A stretch of DNA of 64,000 nucleotides, from contig ONBH01000002.1 in the NCBI GenBank assembly GCA_900316005.1, forward strand, positions 1 to 64,000. The letters run 5' to 3'. Position numbers and translations under genes: made by a program. The stretch is from an uncultured Bacteroidales bacterium (GTDB taxonomy: Bacteria; Bacteroidota; Bacteroidia; Bacteroidales; Paludibacteraceae). The notes below the pieces were generated by a model. It did no database searches and was not told the DNA's origin. It saw only the letters and a list, made by a program, of their open reading frames with translations. Each line of letters opens with the position of its first letter. Within the stretch, counting starts at the first letter, position 1. Shown here piece after piece: positions 34,392-44,391 of this stretch.

Positions 34392-36860
34392 ATGCTATGG
34401 CTGACAATCTTATCCGTACACGCACGACAAGTTCGCGTGTACGGATACGTTGTTGATGAGAAAAACGTAGGCATCGAACTTGCTAACGTCTATCTCGAGG
34501 ACGGCGTGACCGGCACTACGACCAATCAGAACGGCTACTATAGCCTCTCGTTCGACCTGCAGGATACCGTCTATATCACCTATTCCATGATCGGCTATAT
34601 GACCCTGCGACAGCAGTTCTATACCGATCGTGACGTCGTCAATGTGAACGTCGAACTGCTCACCGACGCCCAGTGGCTCGAGGAGGTCGAGGTGCGCGGA
34701 CTGGCCCGCCGCACCGGGCAGATGGACCAGGTGCAGGGCACGCTCACACGCGTCATGCCTGACGCTACCGGTGGTAGCATCGAGAGCCTGCTTATCACCT
34801 TCGCCGGCGTCAACCAGAATAACGAACTCAGCACCCAGTATAACGTGCGCGGTGGTAACTTCGACGAGAACTCCGTCTATGTCAACGGCATCGAGATACA
34901 CCGCCCCCTGCTGCTGCGCTCCGGACAACAGGAGGGACTCAGCTTCGTCAACCCCGAGATGGTCGAGAAGGTCGATTTCTCCGCCGGAGGCTTCGATGCA
35001 CGCTATGGCGATAAGATGGCCAGCGTGCTGGCTATCCGCTACAAACGACCCGAACGACTCGAGTCATCCGTTAGCGTATCCCTGCTGGGCGCCAACGCCT
35101 ACGTCGGCTGGGGCGACAGCACCCAATCACAGATGCACGGCATACGCTACAAGACCTCACGTTACATGCTGGGCGCACTGCCCACCAAGGGTAACTACCA
35201 GCCTAACTTCATCGACTACCAGACCCAGATGACCTGGCAACTCCCCACCCGAGAACCGAAAACCGATAACCGAAAACCGTGGCAAATCCGCCTACTCGGC
35301 AACTTCTCACGCAATAGCTATACCTTTCGGCCGGACTCTATGAGCGAGAGCTTCGGTACGTATCTGCAACCGCTCAACAAAACCATTTGGTACGAGGGGC
35401 AGGAGAAAGACCTATTTATCACCGCCTTCCTCGCCCTACAAGCCGAGGGGAAACAGCGTATCGCACGCGGCGAACTACTTTCACTCGTCACCCTATCCGG
35501 CTACTATACCAACGAACGCGAGACCTACGACATACGATCGGAATATGTGCTATCCGAGAAAGATGCCTCTGGCTCTTCCTCCGCCGTCAGCCGACCCGGC
35601 GAGAGCCTCGATGGTCAGAACACGAACAACTCCGTTCTCGGCACCGGCACCTACCACGAGCATGCACGCAATAACCTGGAGGCCGGACTGGCAACCCTCG
35701 CCTACGAGGGCGCATGGAAATACGGGCAGAGCCGGCTGGAGTGGGGCGTCAGCGGCAAACTGGAACTCATCAGCGACCGCATCAGCGAGTGGGAATGGCG
35801 CGACTCAATGGGCTATTCTATGCCCGACGACGGACACACCATGCCGCTCTATTATGCCCTCAAGGCACAGAGCAAGATGACCACCGGCAGACTCGAAGCC
35901 TATGCACAAGAGACCTATAAATGGATTACCGCCCGCGGTAACATCCTGCTAACCGGCGGCGTGCGCATGAACTGGTCATCGTTTACCAACGAGGTACTCG
36001 TCTCACCCCGCGCCAACCTCACCATCATACCGGGCTGGAAACGCGACTTCACCTTCCGTATCGCTACCGGACTCTACTACCAGGCTCCCTTTTACAAGGA
36101 ATACCGACGCATGACCATGGACCAAGGCGTGGCGCGTATCCAACTCAATAACCAACTCCGCGCACAGCGCTCCGCACAAGTCGTAGCGGGCGCCGACTAC
36201 TACTTCCGTGCCTGGGGAAGACCCTTCCGACTCACCGCCGAGGCGTACTTTAAGTATATCGACCGTATGGAGAGCTACAGCGTGGATAATGTGCGCGTGC
36301 GCTACTCCGGCGTCAACGATGCACGGGGCTATACCGCCGGACTGGACCTCAAGTTCTACGGCGAACTGGTGCCCGGCGTCGATTCCTGGCTCAGCTTCTC
36401 TACTATGACCAGCAAGATGCGCATGGTCGATGACCCCTACAACCGGGGCTGGTTCCCGCAACCGCAGGAGCAACGCTGGGCGCTAACACTCTTCTTCCAA
36501 GACTATATACCGCGCTTCCCGCAGTACCGATTCCATCTCAAACTGCTCTTCGCCGACGGACTGCCCTTCGGCTACCCCAGGCAGGAGAATATGCGCTACC
36601 TGGGACATATGCCTATCTACAAACGTATCGACCTCGGTGCCAGCCGTACCTTCTCGGCGGCTACCGATAAGTTCATGCGCAAACCTTCGGCAAAGCATGT
36701 GGCGGCGTGGAGTATTTATTTTGAGGTGTTCAATGTGGTGGATTGGAAGAATGTGAACTCCTATTATTGGATCACTGCGACCGACGGCGTGCGTTTCGCC
36801 AGCCCTAACTACCTGACCGGACGCATGTTTAACCTCCGCTTCACCGTGGATATTAAATAG
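34392..36860 (+). CDS. TonB-dependent receptor with carboxypeptidase-regulatory-like domain
   Basis: 822 residues. After a short signal (MLWLTILSVHA), a CarboxypepD_reg-like domain covers about 15-100 ('RVYGYVVDEKNVGIELANVYLEDG...GYYSLSF'). The plug follows ('SIESLLITFAGVNQNNELSTQYNVRGGNFDENSVYVNGIEI'), then the barrel to the end ('FNLRFTVDIK'). The ligand is unknown; no SusD partner is next to it. ATG 34392 gives an unusually short signal lacking a basic n-region; an open frame continues upstream (KLHIRCCLLMLWLTIL) without a standard start. Residues about 286-297 (REPKTDNRKP) are coded by a 7-bp repeat. Confidence 0.9.
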   Translation: MLWLTILSVHARQVRVYGYVVDEKNVGIELANVYLEDGVTGTTTNQNGYYSLSFDLQDTVYITYSMIGYMTLRQQFYTDRDVVNVNVELLTDAQWLEEVEVRGLARRTGQMDQVQGTLTRVMPDATGGSIESLLITFAGVNQNNELSTQYNVRGGNFDENSVYVNGIEIHRPLLLRSGQQEGLSFVNPEMVEKVDFSAGGFDARYGDKMASVLAIRYKRPERLESSVSVSLLGANAYVGWGDSTQSQMHGIRYKTSRYMLGALPTKGNYQPNFIDYQTQMTWQLPTREPKTDNRKPWQIRLLGNFSRNSYTFRPDSMSESFGTYLQPLNKTIWYEGQEKDLFITAFLALQAEGKQRIARGELLSLVTLSGYYTNERETYDIRSEYVLSEKDASGSSSAVSRPGESLDGQNTNNSVLGTGTYHEHARNNLEAGLATLAYEGAWKYGQSRLEWGVSGKLELISDRISEWEWRDSMGYSMPDDGHTMPLYYALKAQSKMTTGRLEAYAQETYKWITARGNILLTGGVRMNWSSFTNEVLVSPRANLTIIPGWKRDFTFRIATGLYYQAPFYKEYRRMTMDQGVARIQLNNQLRAQRSAQVVAGADYYFRAWGRPFRLTAEAYFKYIDRMESYSVDNVRVRYSGVNDARGYTAGLDLKFYGELVPGVDSWLSFSTMTSKMRMVDDPYNRGWFPQPQEQRWALTLFFQDYIPRFPQYRFHLKLLFADGLPFGYPRQENMRYLGHMPIYKRIDLGASRTFSAATDKFMRKPSAKHVAAWSIYFEVFNVVDWKNVNSYYWITATDGVRFASPNYLTGRMFNLRFTVDIK
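35249..35279 (+). repeat. 7-bp array inside the TonB-receptor gene
   Basis: CGAGAAC CGAAAAC CGATAAC CGAAAAC is read in frame as REPKTDNRKP. The same family and frame occur in the U32 gene at 21619-21650, although the two proteins are unrelated. Confidence 0.8.
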
Positions 36861-36963
36861 TTTCACGCATGAAACTATAATGATGGATTGAGCGCTGCGC
36901 TCAATGATGGATTGATGGGATGAAGGATTGATTATATTAAATTGTCAAATCGTAAATCGTCAA
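36858..36963 (+). repeat. stop-codon hairpin, 8-bp array and 7-bp array before mutS
   Basis: TAGTTTCA-CGCA-TGAAACTA (36858-36877) is a perfect 8-bp hairpin that includes the receptor's stop codon. Octamers follow from 36881: TGATGGAT TGAGCGCT GCGCTCAA TGATGGAT TGATGGGA TGAAGGAT, with an ATTGAGCGC/GCGCTCAAT dyad. Then heptamers TTAAATT GTCAAAT CGTAAAT CGTCAAA TGGTAAA, in which the mutS ATG (36964) is embedded. Confidence 0.8.
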
Positions 36964-39588
36964 ATGGTAAATAGTGATACCCCGATGATGAAACAGTTCC
37001 GCGCGATCAAGGAACAATACCCCGATGCCCTGCTGCTCTTCCGCTGCGGCGATTTCTATGAGACCTATGCTGAAGATGCCGTACGGGCTTCCAAAGAACT
37101 GCAGATAACCCTTACCCACCGCTCTAACGGCGGGCAGGGCAGTGGCTCTATCGAGATGGCGGGTTTCCCCTTCCATGCACTCGATACCTATCTGCCTAAA
37201 CTCGTCAGGGCCGGTCTGCGCGTCGCTATCTGCGACCAACTGGAGGACCCCAAACTCACCAAGAAACTCGTCAAACGCGGCGTCACCGAACTCGTCACTC
37301 CCGGCGTCAGCTATTCCGACACCACCCTGCAGACACGCGAGAACAACTTCGTAGCCTGCGTGCATTTCGCTACCGATAAACACCTCAAAGACCAAATAGG
37401 CGTTGCCTTTCTTGACCTATCCACCGGCGAGTTTCTCGTGGGGCAGGGCGCAGCCGACTATGTCGATAAACTGCTGGTGAACCTGCAACCCAAAGAGGTG
37501 CTCTATATGCGGGGCAGACGCGAGCAGTTCGAAGCCGCCTTCACCAACCGCTACTTCACTTTCGAACTGGAGGACTGGATGCTCACTATGGATGCCGCCC
37601 GTGACCGCCTCACCAAGCAGTTTGGTACCGCCAACCTCAAAGGCTTCGGCGTGGAGCAGATGCCACTCGCCATCATCGCCGCCGGCGGTATATTGCATTA
37701 CCTCGATATGACCCAGCACCTGCAGACCGGTCATATCCGCGCACTCAGCCGACTCGAGGAAGACCGATACGTATGGCTCGATACCTTTACCGTCACCAAC
37801 CTGGAACTCTTCCCCTCAGGCAAAGCCGACTCCTGCTCCCTGCTCGATATACTCGACCAGACCGTCAGCCCTATGGGCGCACGTCTGCTCAGACGCTGGC
37901 TCTCGCTGCCCCTCAAGGATGTCAAGGCTATCCGCAACCGACAGAGCGTCGTAGAGCAACTCTTCCGCCAACCCGATATACGCGACCTGCTGCGCGAACA
38001 GATGAGCACCATACAAGACCTGGAACGCATCGCCGGTAAGGTATCTACCGGACGCATCAACCCCCGCGAATGCCTGGCACTCAGCCGAGCGCTGAACGCT
38101 ATTGGCATCATCAAGGAGGCCTGCCTGCAGACCGAAAACAAGTCTTTCATGCACCTACTGGGCGAACAACTCGACTGCTGCGATGCCGTAGCCGAACGTA
38201 TCAACCGCACCATCGCACCCAACCCGCCTGCCGTGCAGGGCAAACCGAACACCATAGCCGACGGCGTGGACCAAGAACTGGACCACCTGCGCGATATGGA
38301 GCATAACGGACGACAATACCTGCTGCAGATACAGCAACGCGAAGCCGAACAGACAGGCATACCCAGCCTCAAGATTGCCTATAATAGCGTCTTCGGCTAT
38401 TTCCTGGAGGTACGCAATACCTATAAGGATAAGGTGCCCGCCGAGTGGATACGCAAGCAGACACTGGTCAACGCCGAGCGATATATAACACCCGAACTCA
38501 AGGAATACGAGGAACAGATCAGTCATGCCGAAGACTCCATCGCCGTCATCGAGAACCGACTATACATGGACTTGCTACTCTTCATGACCGACTATGTAGC
38601 CCAACTGCAACTCAACGCACGCGTCATCGCACAACTCGACTGCCTCGCCGCCTTTGCCGTCATCGCTGCACAGCACCGCTACGTATGCCCCGTACTCAAC
38701 GACGGACTACGGATCGACATACGCCAAGGGCGACACCCCGTCATCGAGCAGAACCTGCCGCCGGGCGAACAATACGTACCCAATGATATACTACTGGATA
38801 ACAACAGCCAGCAGATCATCATCCTGACCGGGCCTAATATGGCGGGTAAGTCCGCCCTGCTCCGTCAGACCGCACTCATCGTACTCATGGCGCAGATGGG
38901 TAGTTTCATACCCGCAGACTCTGCCGAGATAGGTATCGTCGATAAGATCTTCACGCGCGTCGGCGCTAACGACAATATATCGGTGGGCGAGAGTACCTTT
39001 ATGGTGGAGATGAACGAGGCTGCCAGTATCCTCAATAACCTATCCGAACGCTCCCTCGTGCTCTTTGACGAACTCGGACGCGGAACCAGCACCTATGATG
39101 GCATCTCGATAGCATGGGCTATAGTGGAATATATCCACGAGAACCGTTTCCATGCTAAGACCCTCTTCGCCACCCACTACCACGAGCTCAATGAGATGGA
39201 ACGGCTCTTTGACCGTATTCGCAACTACAACGTGTCCGTGCGCGAGGCGGACGGTAAGGTCATCTTCCTGCGCAAACTTGCACGCGGCGGTAGCGAACAT
39301 AGCTTCGGTATCCACGTGGCCAAACTGGCAGGTATGCCCGCCAGCATCGTTGAGCGGGCTAACCAGGTGCTGAAAGACCTGGAGGGAAATAGCCCCAAGG
39401 CATCCATTGGTGCTGTCAAGGGCTCGGTCAGCGCGCACGAGGGGTTGCAGCTATCCTTCTTCCAGCTGGATGACCCGGTGCTGGAACAGATACGCGACGA
39501 ACTGACACGCCTGGATATCAACAACCTGACACCTATTGACGCCCTCAATAAGCTACACGAAATCAAAAAACTAGTCGGCGGAAAATGA
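36964..39588 (+). CDS. mutS: DNA mismatch repair protein MutS
   Basis: 874 residues from ATG 36964; an upstream in-frame start would only translate repeat. Mismatch-reading Phe-X-Glu is Phe31-Tyr32-Glu33 in '[12 protein letters not shown]'. Walker A '[18 protein letters not shown]', '[16 protein letters not shown]', Walker B '[17 protein letters not shown]' and 'FATHYHEL' complete the ATPase. It recognises mispairs and recruits MutL. The start codon arises from a degenerate heptamer unit (CAAATGGTAAA). Its 3' end overlaps the convergent ABC gene by 18 nt. Confidence 0.97.
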   Translation: MVNSDTPMMKQFRAIKEQYPDALLLFRCGDFYETYAEDAVRASKELQITLTHRSNGGQGSGSIEMAGFPFHALDTYLPKLVRAGLRVAICDQLEDPKLTKKLVKRGVTELVTPGVSYSDTTLQTRENNFVACVHFATDKHLKDQIGVAFLDLSTGEFLVGQGAADYVDKLLVNLQPKEVLYMRGRREQFEAAFTNRYFTFELEDWMLTMDAARDRLTKQFGTANLKGFGVEQMPLAIIAAGGILHYLDMTQHLQTGHIRALSRLEEDRYVWLDTFTVTNLELFPSGKADSCSLLDILDQTVSPMGARLLRRWLSLPLKDVKAIRNRQSVVEQLFRQPDIRDLLREQMSTIQDLERIAGKVSTGRINPRECLALSRALNAIGIIKEACLQTENKSFMHLLGEQLDCCDAVAERINRTIAPNPPAVQGKPNTIADGVDQELDHLRDMEHNGRQYLLQIQQREAEQTGIPSLKIAYNSVFGYFLEVRNTYKDKVPAEWIRKQTLVNAERYITPELKEYEEQISHAEDSIAVIENRLYMDLLLFMTDYVAQLQLNARVIAQLDCLAAFAVIAAQHRYVCPVLNDGLRIDIRQGRHPVIEQNLPPGEQYVPNDILLDNNSQQIIILTGPNMAGKSALLRQTALIVLMAQMGSFIPADSAEIGIVDKIFTRVGANDNISVGESTFMVEMNEAASILNNLSERSLVLFDELGRGTSTYDGISIAWAIVEYIHENRFHAKTLFATHYHELNEMERLFDRIRNYNVSVREADGKVIFLRKLARGGSEHSFGIHVAKLAGMPASIVERANQVLKDLEGNSPKASIGAVKGSVSAHEGLQLSFFQLDDPVLEQIRDELTRLDINNLTPIDALNKLHEIKKLVGGK

Positions 39589-41451
39589 CCCCTCTCCCTG
39601 CATCTCAATCAGATGGCGGTAGGCGCCGTTCAGGTGCATCAACTCGTCGTGAGTGCCCTGCTCGATGATCTGACCATCTTGCAGCACGCAGATAAGGTCG
39701 GCGTTGCGAATGGTACTCAACCGGTGCGCTACCACCAGCGAGGTGCGGTCTTGCATCAGCTTCTCCAGCGCCTCTTGCACCAACTTCTCCGATTCGGTAT
39801 CCAATGCCGAGGTAGCCTCGTCCAGAATCAGTATCGGCGGGTTCTTCAGTATGGCGCGGGCTATGGATATACGCTGCCGCTGTCCGCCGCTCAGCCGGCT
39901 GCCGCGGTCGCCGATCAGCGTCTCGTAGCCATCCGGCGTCGCCATGATGAACTCGTGCGCATTAGCTATACGCGCAGCACGCTCAACCGCCTGCTGCCAG
40001 CTGCCACCGCCCGGAGCCGGCTGACGGGTATCTACACCAAAGGTGATGTTGTTATAGAATGTGTCGTTGAATAGTATCGCCTCCTGATTGACGTTGCCCA
40101 TCAGCTCGCGCAGGTCGCTCGTGCGGAAGTGGCGTATATCCTCGCCATCCAGCCGTATAGCCCCTTCTGTCACGTCGTAGAAACGCGGTAGCAGGTCTGC
40201 CAGCGTGGTCTTGCCGCTGCCCGACTGACCCACCAGCGCTACCGTCTTGCCCTTAGGTATCGTCAGCCTGATATGCCGTAGCACCGGTACGTCTTGCCGG
40301 TAGGCAAAGCTGACATCATCGAACTCAATCTGCCGGCTGAAAGCACAGAGCGGCTGCGGCTGCTCGGGCTCGCGGATGGTGTTGACGGTCGTCAGAATCT
40401 TATCGATACGCTCCAGCGAGGCCGCACCGCGACGGATACCGTACGAAGCTTTCGATAGGTCTTTGGCGGGATTGATGATCGAGTAGAAGATGACCAGGTA
40501 ATAGATGAACGTGGCTGCATCAATGGTCGAGTGCTCGCTCAGAATCAGCCCGCCGCCATACCACAGCAGCACGGCAATAAGGGCTGTACCCAAAAACTCC
40601 GATACCGGGTGCGCCAGGTAGTACCGACGGTTGATACGATTGAACGTGCGGCGGGTATCGTTGATGAGGTTCAGAAAACGACCCTGCAACTTCTCTTCGG
40701 CATTGAAGGCTTTGACTACCCGCAGCCCGCCTAAGGTCTCCTCAATCTGCGTCAGTATCTCAGCCGTCTGTTCCTGTCCGCGGGTCGAGGAACGCTTCAG
40801 CGAGCGACCGATACGACCGATGATAAGCCCCGCTATAGGCAGTAGCAGCAGCACAAAGACCGTCAGCTGCCACGAGATGAAAAACAAGGTCAGCAGGTAC
40901 ACCAGAATCATCAGCGGGTCTTTGAACAAGATATCCAGCGATGACATGATGCTGCTCTCTACCTCGCCTACGTCGCTGGTCATACGCGACATCACATCGC
41001 CTTTCTTCTCTTCGGTGAAGTAACCGATAGGCAGGCGCGTTACCTTGTTGTACAGCTGCTGCCTCAAGTCGCGCAGTACACCCGTGCGAATAGGCACCAT
41101 GAAGTAATTGGCGAGCCAGGCGGTCAGGCATTTCAGACCCGTCATCGCGATGAGGAATACACCTAACAGAAACAGCACATAACCCGAACCGTGTGTGGCT
41201 ACCAGCTCTTCCATCCACCAGTATAGGTTACCCCGCGCGGCGTCAATAAACTCTTCGACCGAGACCGCCGAACTCAACTCCGTATAGGCTACCTCCGCCT
41301 GGCTCAGACCGAACAGCAGTCTCAGCACCGGTATAATAGCCGCAAACGAGAACAGCGACAGCACCGTTGATAGCAGATTGAACAGTATATTGAGTGCCAC
41401 GTAGCCTTTGTAGGGCGGCACAAAGCGTTTGAGTAGGCGTATGATATTCAT
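39571..41451 (-). CDS. ABC exporter, MsbA-like (fused permease-ATPase)
   Basis: 626 residues: six membrane helices in the first ~320, then the nucleotide-binding domain with Walker [10 protein letters not shown] (about 406-414), Q-loop '[12 protein letters not shown]', signature '[14 protein letters not shown]', Walker B '[12 protein letters not shown]' and H-loop 'VVAHRLSTI'. A short '[12 protein letters not shown]' loop lengthens the helical subdomain. Being coupled to lpxK (ATGA overlap), lipid A-core flipping as by MsbA is the best guess, but other lipid or drug substrates are possible. Confidence 0.92.
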   Translation of the reverse strand: MNIIRLLKRFVPPYKGYVALNILFNLLSTVLSLFSFAAIIPVLRLLFGLSQAEVAYTELSSAVSVEEFIDAARGNLYWWMEELVATHGSGYVLFLLGVFLIAMTGLKCLTAWLANYFMVPIRTGVLRDLRQQLYNKVTRLPIGYFTEEKKGDVMSRMTSDVGEVESSIMSSLDILFKDPLMILVYLLTLFFISWQLTVFVLLLLPIAGLIIGRIGRSLKRSSTRGQEQTAEILTQIEETLGGLRVVKAFNAEEKLQGRFLNLINDTRRTFNRINRRYYLAHPVSEFLGTALIAVLLWYGGGLILSEHSTIDAATFIYYLVIFYSIINPAKDLSKASYGIRRGAASLERIDKILTTVNTIREPEQPQPLCAFSRQIEFDDVSFAYRQDVPVLRHIRLTIPKGKTVALVGQSGSGKTTLADLLPRFYDVTEGAIRLDGEDIRHFRTSDLRELMGNVNQEAILFNDTFYNNITFGVDTRQPAPGGGSWQQAVERAARIANAHEFIMATPDGYETLIGDRGSRLSGGQRQRISIARAILKNPPILILDEATSALDTESEKLVQEALEKLMQDRTSLVVAHRLSTIRNADLICVLQDGQIIEQGTHDELMHLNGAYRHLIEMQGEGSFSAD

Positions 41452-42458
41452 CGCTTTCGTATGTTTTCGCGCACGTAGGTCAGCACCTGTCGGTCGAATG
41501 CCTCGTGTTTATCGATTTGTGTGAGGATAGGTATGGGCTCTAACTTATCGCGGAGGGCATCGCTCAGCGGTGCCTCTTCCAGCCGCGCTATGTCTTTCTC
41601 CGTCGTCAGTACGCGGTCATAGTACTTGGCTTTCTGCTCCAGGAAGCGTAACTCGTTGCGGTTTAGTACATGGTGGTCAGGGAAATAGAGCGTCTCTATG
41701 TTCGGGAATAGGGTCCGTAGGTGTCTCTCCAGGTACTCGGGGTGGGCGATAGCTGTGACGAGCAGAACTCTCCCGCCGGTGGGTATCTGGGGGTAACCGA
41801 TGGTTGAGAAGAAGAGCGACTGGTACGAGGGCAAGTGCAGCCGCGTGTCGATCAGGCGTTTATCGATGGGTTGGAGCCCCTCCGGACACTTGGTCACCAC
41901 GATGATGTCGGCACGCAGGCTCTGACTCTTGGCGTCGCGCAAGCGCCCGTAGGGTAGGTAGTGGTCATCAACGTACAGCCTATCGGCGGCGGTGAGCAGG
42001 ATATTCAGTCCGCAGCGGATACGCCGGTGCTGGAAGGCGTCGTCCAGGATGACCAGCTGCAGGTCAGGGAAGGCTTGCCTGAGGCGTTTTATGCCCATGA
42101 CTCGGTCGGCGCATACCGCCACCACGATATTCGGAAACTTGCGATGCAGCTGCAGCGGCTCGTCACCTATACTCGCCGCCGTCGCATTCGGGTCTGCCAG
42201 CACAAAACCCCGTGTCACGCGTTTGTAGCCGCGCGAGAGAACGGCTATCTTGTAGTGCGGACTGAGCAAACGAATCAAGTACTCTACCATCGGCGTCTTG
42301 CCCGTGCCGCCAACAGCCAGATTACCCACACAGATAGAGGGCAGCGGAGCGTCTGTCGTGTGGATAAAATGGCTGTTGTACAGACCGTTACGAATACCGA
42401 TAGCCAACCTGTACAGCCAGCTCGCCGGCAGGGAGAATATCTTCAAAAAATTGTTCAT
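41448..42458 (-). CDS. lpxK: tetraacyldisaccharide 4'-kinase
   Basis: 336 residues from the ATG at 42458 (an in-frame TTG at 42476 is inside the repeat array). LpxK signature: N-terminal 'ASWLYRLAIGIRNGLYN', P-loop 'PSICVGNLAVGGTGKTPMVEYLI', 'YKIAVLSRGYKR', 'DEPLQLHRKFP', 'VILDDAFQHRRI'. It adds the 4'-phosphate of lipid A at the inner membrane. It lies between sppA and the MsbA-like exporter; the sppA-lpxK pairing is common in Bacteroidales (from memory). Confidence 0.95.
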   Translation of the reverse strand: MNNFLKIFSLPASWLYRLAIGIRNGLYNSHFIHTTDAPLPSICVGNLAVGGTGKTPMVEYLIRLLSPHYKIAVLSRGYKRVTRGFVLADPNATAASIGDEPLQLHRKFPNIVVAVCADRVMGIKRLRQAFPDLQLVILDDAFQHRRIRCGLNILLTAADRLYVDDHYLPYGRLRDAKSQSLRADIIVVTKCPEGLQPIDKRLIDTRLHLPSYQSLFFSTIGYPQIPTGGRVLLVTAIAHPEYLERHLRTLFPNIETLYFPDHHVLNRNELRFLEQKAKYYDRVLTTEKDIARLEEAPLSDALRDKLEPIPILTQIDKHEAFDRQVLTYVRENIRKR

Positions 42459-42461
42459 TTT

Positions 42462-42524
42462 TTCAACTACACTCAACTCTCAACGCTCAACTACACTCAA
42501 CTCTCAACGCTCAACACTCAACTA
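42462..42524. repeat. 7-bp array between sppA and lpxK
   Basis: CAACTAC ACTCAACTCT CAACGCT CAACTAC ACTCAACTCT CAACGCT CAACACT CAACTAT, i.e. the CTCAACT family also seen before trmO. On the coding (minus) strand it begins with the sppA stop TAG and runs to 4 nt before the lpxK ATG. Confidence 0.85.
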
Positions 42525-44273
42525 TTGAATAGTGACCTCCGGCATCAGTGCCATGATGCGCGGCTTGGAGGCGAACTCCTTGATGCGCAAGATGAGCTTC
42601 TCTTCGTCGGTGGTGTTATCCAGCAGATTCAGCAGTTCTGCCATCGGGTCTTTCTTCTCGGGATAGTAAACCAGCTGGTAGTCTTCGATTTCGGCGAGCT
42701 GGGCGGCTTTCTTGATGGCATCGTCCATATTACCCAGTGCATCCACCAGGCCGATATTCAGTGCATCCTGGCCCAGCCATACTCTGCCTTCGCCGATTGC
42801 CTTGATGCTATCCTGCGTGAGGTGACGCCCCTCGGCGCAGCGGCGGGTGAACAGGTCATAGCCGCGCTCAATCATGTCTTGCATGATCTTCTGCTCCTCG
42901 GGATTCATACCGTGGAAAAGCATGTTGTCATCCAGTGCCGAGTGGCGGTTGGTGGTGACGCAGTCAACATCCAGACCAATCTTCTCGCGCAGTTTCTTCA
43001 TGTTGGGAATCGTACCGAAGATACCGATAGAACCCGTCAGCGTGTTGGGCTCGGCGTAGATATAATCGGCTTCGCAGGAGATATAATAACCTCCGCTGGC
43101 GGCATAGTCACCCATCGAAACTACAACGGGCAATCCCTTGGCCTGCAGCGTTTGTACGGCATGGTGAATCTGTTCGCTGGCATCCGCACTGCCACCCGGG
43201 CTGTTGACACGCAGCACGACAGCTTTCAGGTCTTTCTCCTTGTGCATCTTCTTGATGGTCTTCAGCACCTTGGTATCCACAATGCCGTCGCCCTCTTCGC
43301 TGTAGATCTGACCATCCAGGTACAGAATACCAATCTTATCCTTGGCGCTGGACTTGGCTTTCTTCACGTTCGACATCTTGGCGGTGGAAACCAGCTTGTA
43401 GTCCTTGCCTGCCAGGCGTGTCAGCACGCTGTCCATCTCATCGGCATAGACCAGACGGTCAGCCAGGTGCGAGCTGATATAATCCTCTGCGGGTGCTACG
43501 CCCATGTAGCGGTCAGCCAGTTTATCCAACTCCTCGGTGCTGATGCCGCGGCTTAGGCTGACACCTTCCTTCAATACGTTCCATATACCGTTCAGGTAAA
43601 CCTCGGTCTGCTTGCGGTCGGCATCCGACATCGAGGTGCGGAAATACGGTTCAACGGCAGACTTGAAGGTGCCGACTTTCAGGATTTGCATCTCCACGCC
43701 GATCTTCTCCAGCACGCGTGTGAAGTACATCTTCTGGGCACTCAGACCGTTCCAACTGATCGAACCCGTGGGGTTCAGGTAGATGGAGTCAGCCACCGAA
43801 GCGATGTAGTAGTTGATCTGACCGTAGCTCGGAGCATAGGCGATGATAAACTTACCCGAGCGTTTGAAATCCAAGAGGGCGTCGCGCAGCGCTTTGGCTG
43901 AAGACTGACCGATGCTGAACTCACCGCCGTACAGATAGATACCCTTCACCTGATCGCTACCTTCCGCCAGGCGGATGTTGGCGATGAGGTCATTCAGGCC
44001 TACGGTGTTGGGCTGGTTGTAATAGGGAGTGCTGCTCATCAGCGAGGCAAACGGATTATCCTCCTGGCCTTGCTCTACGACTATGCCGCTCATCTCCAAC
44101 TTGTAGACGGTGTTGTCGGTGAGTTTGGTTTCCGGGGTTTCAAACATGCTGCCGAATGCCGCACCGATAATGCCGCACAGCACAACGTAAATGACTAAAC
44201 AGATAATGATGGTCCACAGACATCCTCTGTTCTTGCGGGGCTGTTGCCCGTCTTGTTTCTTGCAAAATAACAT
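42522..44273 (-). CDS. sppA: signal peptide peptidase SppA, 67-kDa type
   Basis: 583 residues, a two-domain SppA with one N-terminal membrane helix (about 18-40, 'CLWTIIICLVIYVVLCGIIGA'). Catalytic Lys204 lies in 'VGTFKSAVEPYFR' of the N-terminal domain and nucleophile Ser393 in 'VVSMGDYAASGGYYIS' of the C-terminal domain, as in E. coli SppA. It degrades leftover signal peptides in the membrane. The stop codon TAG begins a heptamer array, which separates it from lpxK. Confidence 0.95.
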   Translation of the reverse strand: MLFCKKQDGQQPRKNRGCLWTIIICLVIYVVLCGIIGAAFGSMFETPETKLTDNTVYKLEMSGIVVEQGQEDNPFASLMSSTPYYNQPNTVGLNDLIANIRLAEGSDQVKGIYLYGGEFSIGQSSAKALRDALLDFKRSGKFIIAYAPSYGQINYYIASVADSIYLNPTGSISWNGLSAQKMYFTRVLEKIGVEMQILKVGTFKSAVEPYFRTSMSDADRKQTEVYLNGIWNVLKEGVSLSRGISTEELDKLADRYMGVAPAEDYISSHLADRLVYADEMDSVLTRLAGKDYKLVSTAKMSNVKKAKSSAKDKIGILYLDGQIYSEEGDGIVDTKVLKTIKKMHKEKDLKAVVLRVNSPGGSADASEQIHHAVQTLQAKGLPVVVSMGDYAASGGYYISCEADYIYAEPNTLTGSIGIFGTIPNMKKLREKIGLDVDCVTTNRHSALDDNMLFHGMNPEEQKIMQDMIERGYDLFTRRCAEGRHLTQDSIKAIGEGRVWLGQDALNIGLVDALGNMDDAIKKAAQLAEIEDYQLVYYPEKKDPMAELLNLLDNTTDEEKLILRIKEFASKPRIMALMPEVTIQ

Positions 44274-44282
44274 AGTGATTTT

Positions 44283-44391
44283 GTATTTAAAATTTAATAT
44301 TTAATATTTAAAATTCTATTCTCAACTATCAATTATCAACTATCAACTATCAACTATCAATTGTCAACTATCAACTATCAACTATCAATTA
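44283..44391. repeat. 7-bp arrays between the Omp85 gene and sppA
   Basis: ATTTAAA ATTTAAT ATTTAAT ATTTAAA ATTCTAT changes into TCTCAAC TATCAAT TATCAAC TATCAAC TATCAAC TATCAAT TGTCAAC and further units. On the coding strand the run starts with the Omp85 stop codon TAA. Two families joined in phase make up the entire spacer. Confidence 0.9.

Noticed and set aside
41961-43556. A 531-codon open frame on the plus strand opposite sppA and lpxK
   Set aside because: It is the antisense shadow of two well-recognised genes and stays open through the stop-free heptamer array. It has no signal, motif or promoter.
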